The notes: generated by a model not told the origin, from the letters alone. DNA of 12,862 nt from Nitrosopumilales archaeon (GCA_016176745.1 JACOWO010000061.1:1-12862), one strand, 5' to 3'; shown: positions 6,223 through 12,862, numbered from the stretch's first letter. A program made the numbers and translations.

Positions 6223-6231
6223 AATAAAAAT
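6223..6231 (-). promoter_or_regulatory. TATA-like box of the 115-aa gene
   Basis: ATTTTTATT on the minus strand, -23 to -31 from the GTG start at 6200. Confidence 0.4.
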
Positions 6232-6236
6232 ATGAC

Positions 6237-6998
6237 TTATTTTAAAAGATGTTCAACTTCGATATTGAAAAAATTGCGCAGTATTCCAATGTAGTTTTTT
6301 ATTGCAGGTGGCATCTTCCCACCACAGGCAACTCCAAGGTTTTTTGCATTTATCCAAATTATAAGGGACTGTATTATGGTTAGAAACCTGTCATTTTCTG
6401 ACTGGGGTACGCTGATTGCCTTTGTGTAGCGTTCCGCATATTCCCAGGCAGTTACAAAATCGATGCATCTTTTATCAAACACTGCAAGTAGCTGCTCTTG
6501 TAGATCTTTTGCCTCCCTAAACGGTACTTCGTTTATAATATATGGAAAATTAACCTTGTCTGGAAGAAATCCTAGAAGTGGCCCCCAAATTGTAATTATC
6601 TTGCAGCCTTTTTTTAATTGCTTGAACTTTTCAATCATTTTTTCAATAATTTTTTCATCTGTAAACCAAAACAAAACTACAGTTGCATCATCAAATTTAG
6701 AATAAAGAATATCTTCATTTACAAAATGACAGTTTTGCATTTTTTTTTCTGCCAATGTTTTTTTTGCCTCTGTAATTTTTTCTCTATCTAAATCAATACC
6801 AACTGATTTTTTTACATTAAATTCTTCTTTTGCAATAAAAACTCCGGCACCATTTCCACATCCAAGATGGTAAAAGACATCATTTTCATTTATCTTAACA
6901 AATTTGAAAATATCTAAAAATGCGTGCGTTGGTAGCTGTACATCATCTCCTGAAATTATCTTCCGTGGCAGAGACTGGAGATATTCTTCGATTTTCAA
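6237..6998 (-). CDS. class I SAM-dependent methyltransferase with C-terminal helical extension
   Basis: 253 aa. The Rossmann-fold core covers about residues 35-145. Motif I is YHLGCGNGAGVFIA (SAM-binding GxGxG-like loop), motif II ends in VGIDLD (acidic ribose-binding residue), NEDIL is a motif III-like segment, and VVLFWF is motif IV. The upstream segment LPTHAFLDIFKFVKINENDV resembles the lead-in of Dot1-like and archaeal lysine methyltransferases (aKMT4-like), so protein lysine is a possible substrate, but this is inference. After the core come roughly 100 residues, mostly helical, with ENDRFLTIIQSLIIWINAKN and ACGGKMPPAIKNYIG, which I do not recognise. The start is TTG at 6998: an upstream in-frame stop excludes extension, and a TATA-like box at 23-31 nt upstream supports it. 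Confidence 0.8.
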   Translation of the reverse strand: MKIEEYLQSLPRKIISGDDVQLPTHAFLDIFKFVKINENDVFYHLGCGNGAGVFIAKEEFNVKKSVGIDLDREKITEAKKTLAEKKMQNCHFVNEDILYSKFDDATVVLFWFTDEKIIEKMIEKFKQLKKGCKIITIWGPLLGFLPDKVNFPYIINEVPFREAKDLQEQLLAVFDKRCIDFVTAWEYAERYTKAISVPQSENDRFLTIIQSLIIWINAKNLGVACGGKMPPAIKNYIGILRNFFNIEVEHLLK

Positions 6999-7020
6999 TA
7001 TCAGAAATTAATGATTTTGG

Positions 7021-7029
7021 AAATTTATT
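7021..7029 (-). promoter_or_regulatory. TATA-like box of the methyltransferase gene
   Basis: AATAAATTT on the minus strand at -23 to -31 from the TTG start, overlapping the last codons of the UPF0147 gene. Confidence 0.4.
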
Positions 7030-7297
7030 CTCTTATGCTTTCAAGTGTAGAGACTGCCTGCCATAAAGTAACTCTCACATAGGATGGCATATTGGGATCC
7101 TGTGTAATATCGTCTAACTGGCTGATTGCGTTTGATGCTCTTACCGATATCGAAAACTGTTCGTTCTTTAACTCAGTTATTAGATCTGAAATGCTTTTTC
7201 TGATATTTTTTGGAGTTGATGGATTTGAAGCAATGTGATTCAGCGTTTCAAGTGCAGTATTAAACGAGCCTTCATTTTGAGATTTTTTACTTGACAT
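7025..7297 (-). CDS. UPF0147 family protein
   Basis: 90 aa. A small helical protein family conserved in archaea, without known function. The segments ALETLNHIASNPSTPKNIRK, ISVRASNAISQLDDITQDPN and MPSYVRVTLWQAVSTLESI match the family pattern of helical repeats carrying N/DP-x-x-P turns. Two ATG codons are adjacent (7298-7300 and 7295-7297). GGTGAT (7301-7306) abuts the first, leaving no spacing, and is 3 nt from the second, so I chose the second. It follows the Rieske gene by 20 nt and is probably co-transcribed with it. Confidence 0.88.
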   Translation of the reverse strand: MSSKKSQNEGSFNTALETLNHIASNPSTPKNIRKSISDLITELKNEQFSISVRASNAISQLDDITQDPNMPSYVRVTLWQAVSTLESIRE

Positions 7298-7317
7298 CAT
7301 ATCACCAACTCTTTTGA

Positions 7318-7626
7318 CTATACCTCTACAAAGATATTGTCTGATTCTACTGATACATTGTATGATTTTAAATTATTAATTTTTGCAGGAAATTTGTCAA
7401 GCCTGCCACTTTTGCAATCAAACTGGGCACCATGCCAACCACAGGTAATTATGTTGCCGTCTAGCGTTCCTTCAGAAAGACTTGCGCCTGCATGGGTACA
7501 GGTATCATCCATTGCATAATATTTCCCATCTACATTAGCCACAAGGATCTCTCTTCCATCAATTGAGGCCTTGTGTAATGTGCCTGGCGCAACATCTGAG
7601 GTTTTGGCAACAATTACCTTTCCCAT
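7318..7626 (-). CDS. Rieske [2Fe-2S] ferredoxin
   Basis: 102 aa, a soluble Rieske ferredoxin of usual length. CTHAG and CGWHG, 17 residues apart between the Cys residues, form the Cys-x-His ... Cys-x-x-His cluster site. AQFDCKSGR and the C-terminal strand complete the fold. No membrane anchor, so it is not a cytochrome bc subunit. It probably passes electrons to an oxygenase or reductase encoded elsewhere, since no partner enzyme is visible nearby. The ATG at 7626 is chosen. The frame stays open 37 codons further, but that extension runs into the divergent GNAT gene and looks non-native. A TATA-like TTATTAA at -23 to -29 supports the short form. Confidence 0.92.
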   Translation of the reverse strand: MGKVIVAKTSDVAPGTLHKASIDGREILVANVDGKYYAMDDTCTHAGASLSEGTLDGNIITCGWHGAQFDCKSGRLDKFPAKINNLKSYNVSVESDNIFVEV

Positions 7627-7648
7627 AGAGGGTTTCGTTAAAGTATTC

Positions 7649-7655
7649 TTAATAA
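7649..7655 (-). promoter_or_regulatory. TATA-like box of the Rieske gene
   Basis: TTATTAA on the minus strand, -23 to -29 from the ATG at 7626, inside the 41-bp divergent gap with the GNAT gene. Confidence 0.4.
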
Positions 7656-7667
7656 TTTTTCTTATTT

Positions 7668-8387
7668 GTGCAACAAACAATAAGAAACGCATTACCTTCA
7701 GACAAAAAAATAATCCTTGATTTTTGTAAATCGACATTTTCTTGGGGTGACTATATTCACTACGTTTGGGATGACTGGCTTGATGAAGGGAATTTCTTTG
7801 TTCTTTGTGAAAACAAACATCCCGTAGCTATATGCCATGCATTTATCATAAAGAATGAAAAACTGGTATGGATTGAAGGCATACGAGTTGATCCAAACTA
7901 CAGGCAAAAAGGATATGCAAAAAAACTTGTGACAAAAGCAGAAGCTATAGCAAAAAAGAATGACTGCACATTATCTTCAATGCTGATTGAATCAAAAAAC
8001 CTCAAGTCACTTAAGCTTGCAGCAAAGCTACATTATACTAGAAAAGAAAAATGGGACTATTACTTTCTTGCTCCAAAAAAACATATCTCAATCAATGCAC
8101 AACAAGTAAAATCAGCTAAAGAAGTGAGGATACTTCTTACATCTTCAGAATTTTATATTAAATCATGGAGGTGGTTGCCACTAGATGCTAAAACCACTTC
8201 TTCACTGATAAAAGAAAGGAAAATCATAATATCAAAAGATCAAAACCGCATTGATTCATTGGGAATCATTACAGAATCGGATCACTTTGAAAAAACTATG
8301 ATGCTTACTTTAATTTACACAACAAAGTCTGGCCTCAAAAAAATTCTTCCCTACATCCAAAACTTGACATATGAAAAAAAAATTTGA
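7668..8387 (+). CDS. GNAT-family N-acetyltransferase
   Basis: 239 aa. The N-terminal 110 residues are a GNAT domain: IRNALPSDKKIILDFC (beta1-alpha1), WIEGIRVDPNYRQKGYAKKL with the acetyl-CoA pyrophosphate loop RQKGYA, and SMLIESKNLKSLKLAAKLHY (beta5-alpha4, N-x-x-S-x-x-L-A). A C-terminal half of about 120 residues resembles the second domain seen in two-domain GNATs. The substrate is unknown. The start is GTG at 7668; no in-frame ATG occurs before the conserved domain. The stop falls right after an A9 run (8374-8382), and a shifted frame remains open to 8481, so the C-terminus may be longer than written here. It is transcribed divergently from the Rieske gene. Confidence 0.88.
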   Translation: MQQTIRNALPSDKKIILDFCKSTFSWGDYIHYVWDDWLDEGNFFVLCENKHPVAICHAFIIKNEKLVWIEGIRVDPNYRQKGYAKKLVTKAEAIAKKNDCTLSSMLIESKNLKSLKLAAKLHYTRKEKWDYYFLAPKKHISINAQQVKSAKEVRILLTSSEFYIKSWRWLPLDAKTTSSLIKERKIIISKDQNRIDSLGIITESDHFEKTMMLTLIYTTKSGLKKILPYIQNLTYEKKI

Positions 8388-8481
8388 ACGAATTCAGATA
8401 CTGACTACGAAAAAACTACCATCTTATCATGGTCTTGAAAAAAGACTAGCGTTTTATCACATGACAAAAAATTTGGATTAA
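8371..8481 (+). CDS. 36-codon ORF overlapping the GNAT 3' end (small protein or frameshifted GNAT tail)
   Basis: ATG to TAA. The product begins MKKKFERIQI, has TTKKLPSYHGLEKRLAFYHM in the middle and ends TKNLD. It has a balanced, protein-like composition. It overlaps the GNAT by 17 nt across an A9 run and overlaps the convergent FAH gene by 4 bp. One extra A would join it in frame to the GNAT. It may be a separate small gene, a frameshifted GNAT C-terminus, or chance. No Shine-Dalgarno motif precedes the ATG. Confidence 0.35.
   Translation: MKKKFERIQILTTKKLPSYHGLEKRLAFYHMTKNLD
8466..8471 (-). terminator. oligo-T terminator of the isoprenoid/gltX operon
   Basis: T6 on the minus strand, 6-12 nt after the FAH-hydrolase stop, followed by a second T6 tract about 25 nt on. 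This probably ends the five-gene transcript. Confidence 0.4.
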
Positions 8482-9341
8482 CCTACAACCTTTACAGTAT
8501 TTTCTAATTTGCCTAAATCTTCAATTTCCATTTCTATTTTATCACCATCTTTTAGAAAATCAATACCTGGATTGTTTAGGGCAACCCCCGATGGTGTTCC
8601 AGTAGAAATAATATCGCCTTTTTCAAGTGTCATGATTTTGCTTAACTTTGATACAATGGATGGAATTTTTAGTGACATTTTTGATGTTGACGAGTTTTGT
8701 CTTGTGACTTGATTTACTTTTGTTATCATCTTGAGATCTTGAGGATTGGATATATCATCTGCTGTAGTAATCCAAGGTCCACAAGGAGCAAATGTATCAA
8801 AGGCCTTACCACGCGTATACTGTTTATCTGACATTTGTATGTCTCTAGCAGAAACATCATTTAGTATGGTATAGCCAAATATTGCATCTTTTGCATCTGA
8901 TTCAGACACATTTTTGCAATCCTTTCCAATGACTAGCGCAAGCTCGATCTCATAGTCAAGCTGTTTTACAAATGAGGGACAAACAATATCGGAATTTGTA
9001 CCAGTAAGTGTAGTTCGTGGTTTTATAACAATGACTGGGTCACTTGGCGCAGTGAAATTTTGCTCCTTTGCGTGATCAGTATAGTTGAAGGCAAGACAGA
9101 TAATTTTTGGTGGATTTGGTATTGGTGCAAGCAACTTAAAGTTAGAAAGGCTTTCGTTGTAGGAAATTTTTGAAACGTTATCTTTTATTTCATCAAACCA
9201 GCCATCAAAAAGAAAATCCTTTATTGTCTGTGGGAGTGGAACTCCAGTCTCTATTATGATGTGATCCTTTGTTGCTACCTTACCATCTTTTACAAAACCA
9301 TACGTTTCTTTATCCGAATATGCAAGTCTTGCTATCTTCAT
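8478..9341 (-). CDS. fumarylacetoacetate hydrolase (FAH) family protein
   Basis: 287 aa, the usual size of single-domain FAH proteins with a short N-terminal cap. Members hydrolyse or hydrate C-C bonds of 2-keto acids, decarboxylate oxaloacetate or act as acylpyruvases; the substrate here is not determinable. Visible: PKIICLAFNYTDHAKEQN (family NYxxHAxE), LDYEIELALVIGKD (metal-ligand E-x-E), NDVSARDIQ, KAFDTFAPCGPWI, and GDIISTGTPSGVA near the C-terminus. The ATG is 6 nt after gltX, and GTGAT overlapping the gltX stop gives a Shine-Dalgarno element with 5-nt spacing. It is the last gene of the operon. No aromatic catabolism genes accompany it. Confidence 0.92.
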   Translation of the reverse strand: MKIARLAYSDKETYGFVKDGKVATKDHIIIETGVPLPQTIKDFLFDGWFDEIKDNVSKISYNESLSNFKLLAPIPNPPKIICLAFNYTDHAKEQNFTAPSDPVIVIKPRTTLTGTNSDIVCPSFVKQLDYEIELALVIGKDCKNVSESDAKDAIFGYTILNDVSARDIQMSDKQYTRGKAFDTFAPCGPWITTADDISNPQDLKMITKVNQVTRQNSSTSKMSLKIPSIVSKLSKIMTLEKGDIISTGTPSGVALNNPGIDFLKDGDKIEMEIEDLGKLENTVKVVG

Positions 9342-9347
9342 CTGATA

Positions 9348-11057
9348 TCACTTGTGTGTAAAAATCGCTAAGCTCGCTGATTCCTTTCTACAGTAACCAA
9401 ATCTGATAAACTGGATTTCTGATCCTTCCTTTAGCTCAAGAAAGTATGGCTCTACATAAACCTCGATTTCTTCTAGACTGTCTTCATTAAAATTATCATC
9501 AATAAAAAGTGCCTTTGGTATCTGGATTTTTAATTTTTGATAGTTTTTTTGCGAGACCCACTGTACTTTTAGGATCTCTTCTACTAGTTCGTCTCCTGTA
9601 TATTGGCCTGTCAAGTGATCTGAAACAGTTTTGATTTGCACATTTCCAATGCCCATTAGCCTGATCTTGCTTTCAGGTTTTAGATCCTTTGTATCATCAA
9701 AGGAAAGGTAAAAGTTTTCATCAACTGTAACATTTCGTTTTCCCAAATCTTTTGTTGGATGATTTGGAATAGTAATAGTAGAGGTAGGCAAACCTGTTAC
9801 AACTAGCTTTTTTGGGTCTTTTACCATAAACAATCTTGTGCTTTGTTCATCAATTATCTTTCGATTAAATGACTCTAGAACATCAAACGGTGCTAGAGTG
9901 TCTGCTTTTGTAAATCCTAAAGACAAGACAAACTTTCTAATTGCCTCAGGTGTTATTCCGCGTCTTTTTAGGGCCTCAAGCGTAGGCAAACGTGGATCAT
10001 CATACCATGAAACCTTGCCAGACTCAATTAGAGGCTTTAAAACTCGCTTTGAGACAGGCATGCCCTTAAACTCTAACCTTGAAAATTCCATCATCTTTGG
10101 TTTTCTTAGCTTTAGGGCATCAAGAATTGCGTAATATAGCTCGTTTCGAAGCTCGTACTCTTTTGTTCTAAACGCATGAGTTACTCCATCTATACTGTCT
10201 TCTATTACAACTGCAAAGTCATAGCTTGGCCATACTCTATACCTATTACCAAGCAACGGATGCTTTCCATCTATTATTCTAAACAAAACCGGATCACGCA
10301 TTACAGTATTTTCTGATGACATATTACCACGAAACCTGACTATTGCCTCACCTGCCTTGAACTTGTCAAACATTTTTTTCCATCGATCGTTGTTTTGGTT
10401 TTGATCAAGTGTACTACACTTGCAATATTTCATCTCTCGTCTATTTTTGCTAATTACTTCTTGTTTGCATGTACAAACATATGCAGTACTAGAGTTGATT
10501 AACTCAAGTCCTTTTTGATAAATTAATTCAATATCATCTGATGTGTTTTTTACCTTGTCGTATTTTACTCCAAGCCAATCGAGGCCTACCTTTATTGCCG
10601 CATAATACTCTAGGCGCTCGTTTTCTGGATTTGTGTCATCAAATCGTAAAATGAGCTTTCCGTTATACATCCTTGCGTATTCTTCATCAATTATTGCTGC
10701 CTTTGCGTGACCAATATGGGGATATCCATTTGGTTCTGGTGGAAACCGTGTAACAACTTTTCCATTTTCTGCATTCTCTAGTGGTGGCAGGCCAACTCTT
10801 TCCTCTATTTTTTCTTTTAAAGCTAATAGCTCTGGAAAGTTTTTTTCAATTTCAGACTGTTGTTGTTGAAGGGAAAGCTTGTTTACATCTGACACTATTG
10901 CAGAAATTTCGGCATTAATTTCTTTTACCCTGTTTCGAAGCTCAGGTCGTGTTCCAAGAATCTTTGATAAAACTATCTTATCTCTTGTTTGTCCGTCATG
11001 CTCAAAGGCATTTTGTAGTGCAACCTTTCTTACCAGCCTTTTTAATTCGTCATCCAA
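9348..11057 (-). CDS. gltX: glutamyl-tRNA synthetase, archaeal type
   Basis: 569 aa, typical for archaeal GluRS. It charges tRNA with Glu. In archaea it is usually non-discriminating and also makes Glu-tRNA-Gln for GatDE; no GlnRS is visible here. Domains: an N-terminal helical region (1-95); a class I Rossmann core opening with RFPPEPNGYPHIGHAKA (HIGH at 114-117) and LILRFDDTNPENE; a CxC...CxC knuckle near residues 194-213 (probable Zn site); the KMSKS equivalent VSKR near 337; and a C-terminal beta-barrel anticodon region as in GlnRS-like archaeal enzymes. The start is TTG at 11057, preceded by GGAG (11066-11069) with 8-nt spacing. It begins 1 nt after the GGPP synthase stop. Confidence 0.96.
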   Translation of the reverse strand: MDDELKRLVRKVALQNAFEHDGQTRDKIVLSKILGTRPELRNRVKEINAEISAIVSDVNKLSLQQQQSEIEKNFPELLALKEKIEERVGLPPLENAENGKVVTRFPPEPNGYPHIGHAKAAIIDEEYARMYNGKLILRFDDTNPENERLEYYAAIKVGLDWLGVKYDKVKNTSDDIELIYQKGLELINSSTAYVCTCKQEVISKNRREMKYCKCSTLDQNQNNDRWKKMFDKFKAGEAIVRFRGNMSSENTVMRDPVLFRIIDGKHPLLGNRYRVWPSYDFAVVIEDSIDGVTHAFRTKEYELRNELYYAILDALKLRKPKMMEFSRLEFKGMPVSKRVLKPLIESGKVSWYDDPRLPTLEALKRRGITPEAIRKFVLSLGFTKADTLAPFDVLESFNRKIIDEQSTRLFMVKDPKKLVVTGLPTSTITIPNHPTKDLGKRNVTVDENFYLSFDDTKDLKPESKIRLMGIGNVQIKTVSDHLTGQYTGDELVEEILKVQWVSQKNYQKLKIQIPKALFIDDNFNEDSLEEIEVYVEPYFLELKEGSEIQFIRFGYCRKESASLAIFTHK

Positions 11058-11058
11058 A

Positions 11059-12030
11059 TTACAAACTCCTTTTTACTACAAAACTCAATAGTGCGAGAAG
11101 ATCCTTTTTTGCCGAGCCTGAATAGGATTGAATCGACTTTTTTGCCCTTTGTGCGTACGATTGAGCCTGGCGCCTAACCGTTTTTTCAATTTTTAGCCTA
11201 CGAATTATTTTGAGTGCCTTTTCGATATCATCCTGCGTTGCAAAGGAGTTACCAAATGCCTTTAAGATAATTTCCTTGTTTTCACTCTTTGCACGATTTA
11301 TTGCTAAAAGTATTGGAAGCGACTTTTTTCCTTCTCTTAGGTCATTTCCAACAGGTTTTTTTGTGACCTTTGAATCACCTAAAACTCCAATCAGATCATC
11401 AGTTATCTGAAATGCAATACCTAGGTTTTTTCCAAAGCTTGAAAGATTTGAAACATCTTTTCGTTTTGCATTCGCACAAATGGCACCCATTGCACATGAC
11501 ACTTCAAAAAGTGCTGCCGTCTTTTTTTCTATCATTTTGATATACTGTGATTGTGATGGTATTTTCTCACTATTTGCCATACTGATATCTAATAGCTGGC
11601 CCTCACACACATCAACACAGGATTTAGCAAGCCTTGATACGAGCTCAATTACAGAACTACTTGACAGACTTGTTGATGAAACAACTTGATACGCTTTTGA
11701 AAATAGTACATCTCCAGCTAAAATTGCAATAGGCATTCCAAATTTTTTATGAACTGTAGTAACTCCATGACGCATCTCATCGTTATCCATAATATCATCA
11801 TGGACCAGCGTAAAGTTGTGGACCATCTCAATTGCGCTAGCTGCATTGATGGCATTCTTTGTCTTACCACCAAGCATCTCACAGCTTTTCATAACCATGT
11901 ATGGTCTTAGGCGTTTTCCACCACTTACAATAAGATGTGATGCAGCACTGTACAGATCATGTGGGGTTCCTTTTAGTTTTGAAACAAGATATCGGTTTAC
12001 GATTTTTGCATTTTTTTCAATAGAGTTCAA
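11059..12030 (-). CDS. geranylgeranyl diphosphate synthase (polyprenyl synthetase)
   Basis: 323 aa. It condenses IPP with allylic diphosphates to make the C20 chain of archaeal ether lipids. Features: GGKRLRP at 37-43 (IPP-binding), the first Asp-rich motif DDIMDND with D78, D79 and D82, MRHG following, KTAALFE, and the second Asp-rich region TDDLIGVLGD. Phe73, five residues before the first Asp, matches the position that sets product length in archaeal GGPP synthases, so C20 is likely. The start is TTG at 12030, overlapping the idi stop (TTGA, 4-nt overlap). A strong GGAGG at 12039-12043, 8 nt upstream, fixes this start. Confidence 0.95.
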   Translation of the reverse strand: MNSIEKNAKIVNRYLVSKLKGTPHDLYSAASHLIVSGGKRLRPYMVMKSCEMLGGKTKNAINAASAIEMVHNFTLVHDDIMDNDEMRHGVTTVHKKFGMPIAILAGDVLFSKAYQVVSSTSLSSSSVIELVSRLAKSCVDVCEGQLLDISMANSEKIPSQSQYIKMIEKKTAALFEVSCAMGAICANAKRKDVSNLSSFGKNLGIAFQITDDLIGVLGDSKVTKKPVGNDLREGKKSLPILLAINRAKSENKEIILKAFGNSFATQDDIEKALKIIRRLKIEKTVRRQAQSYAQRAKKSIQSYSGSAKKDLLALLSFVVKRSL

Positions 12031-12665
12031 TTAACAAGCCTCCAGTTGTTATCAGATAGATGAAACTTTATTGAAAGATTTAATGCGTTTTTTATGTCAT
12101 TTTTTATCCACTCTGACAAAATAGCTTGATATTTGTTTAGCATTTGTATTTCTGAGAAAGGTAGTAAATATAGTGCAATCAACATCCACGGACAGTATAC
12201 TTCGGGTGTTTTTTTGAGATTATTCATTAATTCCTTAGGCGTAATCCACGCAGTATCACTTATTTCGTCTTTGACTAGCTTGATTGTTGAAGACTCATCT
12301 AGTATTCCAATCAAGGTTCCACAGATTTCGTTTTCAGATCCAATGTTTTTGTAAGGAACATGATACTCAAACTTGAATAGATAGTCAAGCTTGCTTGATA
12401 TTCCGATCTCCTCAGGCAATCTACGCTCTGCTGATGATACATAGGATTCTGATTCTCTTGGATGGCTTGCAACCGTTCCATCCCAGTCATCTGGCCAAAG
12501 CATCTTGACATTGCTTCGCTTTGTTAAAAGAAGTCTTCCTTTTTTGTCAAAGATTAACACTGTAAAAGCTCGGTGAAGCTTGCCGTTTGGCAGATGACAT
12601 TTCATCTTTTCTTCTCTGCCTATAGAATTGTCGTTTTTATCAACTAGTATGACATATTCTTCCAT
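12027..12665 (-). CDS. idi: type I isopentenyl-diphosphate isomerase-like Nudix protein lacking the catalytic Cys
   Basis: 212 aa. It is predicted to interconvert IPP and DMAPP. Type I IDI metal ligands are all present: His24 and His31 (CHLPNGKLH), His68 (SHP), Glu111 and Glu113 (ENE). The Nudix-like helix is ESYVSSAERRLPEEIGI. At the catalytic Cys of the (T/N)xxC(S/G)HP motif this protein has Ala66 (GTVASHP, codon GCA), which is unexpected. After the Nudix fold come about 60 less conserved residues. The start is ATG at 12665, with GAGG (12674-12677) 8 nt upstream and the ipk stop 1 nt before. A start 10 codons further up lies inside ipk and has no comparable RBS. Position between ipk and ggpps strongly supports an isoprenoid role, but loss of the Cys leaves the activity open. 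Confidence 0.85.
   Translation of the reverse strand: MEEYVILVDKNDNSIGREEKMKCHLPNGKLHRAFTVLIFDKKGRLLLTKRSNVKMLWPDDWDGTVASHPRESESYVSSAERRLPEEIGISSKLDYLFKFEYHVPYKNIGSENEICGTLIGILDESSTIKLVKDEISDTAWITPKELMNNLKKTPEVYCPWMLIALYLLPFSEIQMLNKYQAILSEWIKNDIKNALNLSIKFHLSDNNWRLVN
12039..12043 (-). promoter_or_regulatory. Shine-Dalgarno motif for the GGPP synthase
   Basis: GGAGG on the minus strand within the last idi codons, 8 nt before the TTG. It decides the start and indicates translation coupled to idi. Confidence 0.7.
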
Positions 12666-12666
12666 G

Positions 12667-12862
12667 TTATATTCCTCGAAACAATGTTCCTTCAAATTTT
12701 TTTCTTTTTATGGCATCAACTATCCTTTGTGGCTTGTTCCCGTTTACAAAAAAGACATCAAGGCCAAGCCTTGAGATCCTTATTGCCTCTTCAATCTTGC
12801 GTCTCATTCCACCTGTAACATCCATATCTATTTTTGAAACTTGAGGCTTTTGGCTTTTCATC
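12667..12862 (-). CDS. isopentenyl phosphate kinase, C-terminal fragment (5' end outside window)
   Basis: About 65 residues of the C-terminus are visible; the frame is open at the window edge. The segment IDMDVTGGMRRKIEEAIRIS, then VFFVNGNKPQRIVDAI and a final GTLF, matches the end of archaeal amino-acid-kinase-fold IPK. There, DVTGGM is the nucleotide-proximal loop and VNGN the last strand. IPK phosphorylates isopentenyl phosphate to IPP in the archaeal mevalonate pathway. The product IPP is the substrate of the next two gene products. Its stop is 1 nt before idi, so they are co-transcribed. Confidence 0.88.
   Translation of the reverse strand, partial: MKSQKPQVSKIDMDVTGGMRRKIEEAIRISRLGLDVFFVNGNKPQRIVDAIKRKKFEGTLFRGI

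Noticed and set aside
7627..7737. 37-codon N-terminal extension of the Rieske protein (MSIYKNQG...)
   Set aside because: It runs through the promoter gap and into the 5' end of the GNAT gene. The canonical Rieske ferredoxin starts at the ATG at 7626 with a well-placed TATA-like box.
9838..10134. 98-codon open frame antisense to gltX
   Set aside because: Shadow frame of a strongly conserved gene, with no RBS or promoter-like sequence and a product without recognisable features.
12666..12695. Upstream start for the IDI-like gene (MKEHCFEEYN...)
   Set aside because: It lies wholly inside the ipk C-terminus and has no RBS, whereas the ATG at 12665 has GAGG at 8-nt spacing and a 1-nt intergenic gap.
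1..12862. CRISPR arrays, insertion sequences, phage or defence genes
   Set aside because: No spaced direct repeats, transposase, integrase or terminal inverted repeats were seen. Gene content is housekeeping throughout.

Overview
The window is an AT-rich, gene-dense archaeal chromosome segment. It most resembles an ammonia-oxidising thaumarchaeon (Nitrososphaerota, Nitrosopumilus/Nitrosarchaeum-like). Supporting markers are archaeal Kae1 and free-standing Bud32 of KEOPS, the wyosine enzyme Taw1, an archaeal-type GluRS, isopentenyl phosphate kinase (IPK), a UPF0147 protein, and TATA-like boxes sitting 23-33 nt in front of start codons, as expected for leaderless archaeal transcripts. The lineage is inferred from gene content and base composition, not from a search. 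There is no sign of phage, IS elements, CRISPR or other mobile DNA.

Left part (1-5218): tRNA modification and housekeeping. The 3' end of a YchF-like GTPase is followed 1 nt later by kae1. A small PH/GRAM-like gene on the minus strand overlaps the kae1 tail and shares a 39-bp divergent promoter region with bud32. Bud32 overlaps an RdgB/HAM1 nucleotide-sanitising pyrophosphatase. That gene overlaps, tail to tail, the minus-strand taw1 gene, which lies downstream of a CorA-type Mg transporter. Kae1 and Bud32 (t6A37) and Taw1 (wyosine at G37) all act on the base next to tRNA anticodons.

Central part (5219-5852): about 630 bp without a long gene. It holds a tRNA-His(GTG) with an encoded G-1, a likely 28-aa single-pass membrane micro-protein, and an unusual pair of overlapping micro-ORFs. 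The pair has its own TATA box and a 9-bp perfect hairpin that takes up the ribosome-binding site of the second ORF. This is the most unusual element in the window.

Right-centre (5853-8481): an unrecognised 115-aa protein, a Rossmann-fold methyltransferase with an extra C-terminal helical region, UPF0147 and a small Rieske ferredoxin (all minus), then a plus-strand GNAT acetyltransferase. The GNAT ends at an A9 run, and a further 36 codons are open in a shifted frame.

Right end (8478-12862): a tightly packed five-gene minus-strand operon, ipk - idi - ggpps - gltX - FAH-family hydrolase. Gaps are 6 nt or less and each internal start has a Shine-Dalgarno motif. IPK, IDI and GGPP synthase form consecutive steps of archaeal lipid isoprenoid synthesis. 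The IDI-like protein keeps all five metal ligands but has Ala where type I IDI has its catalytic Cys.
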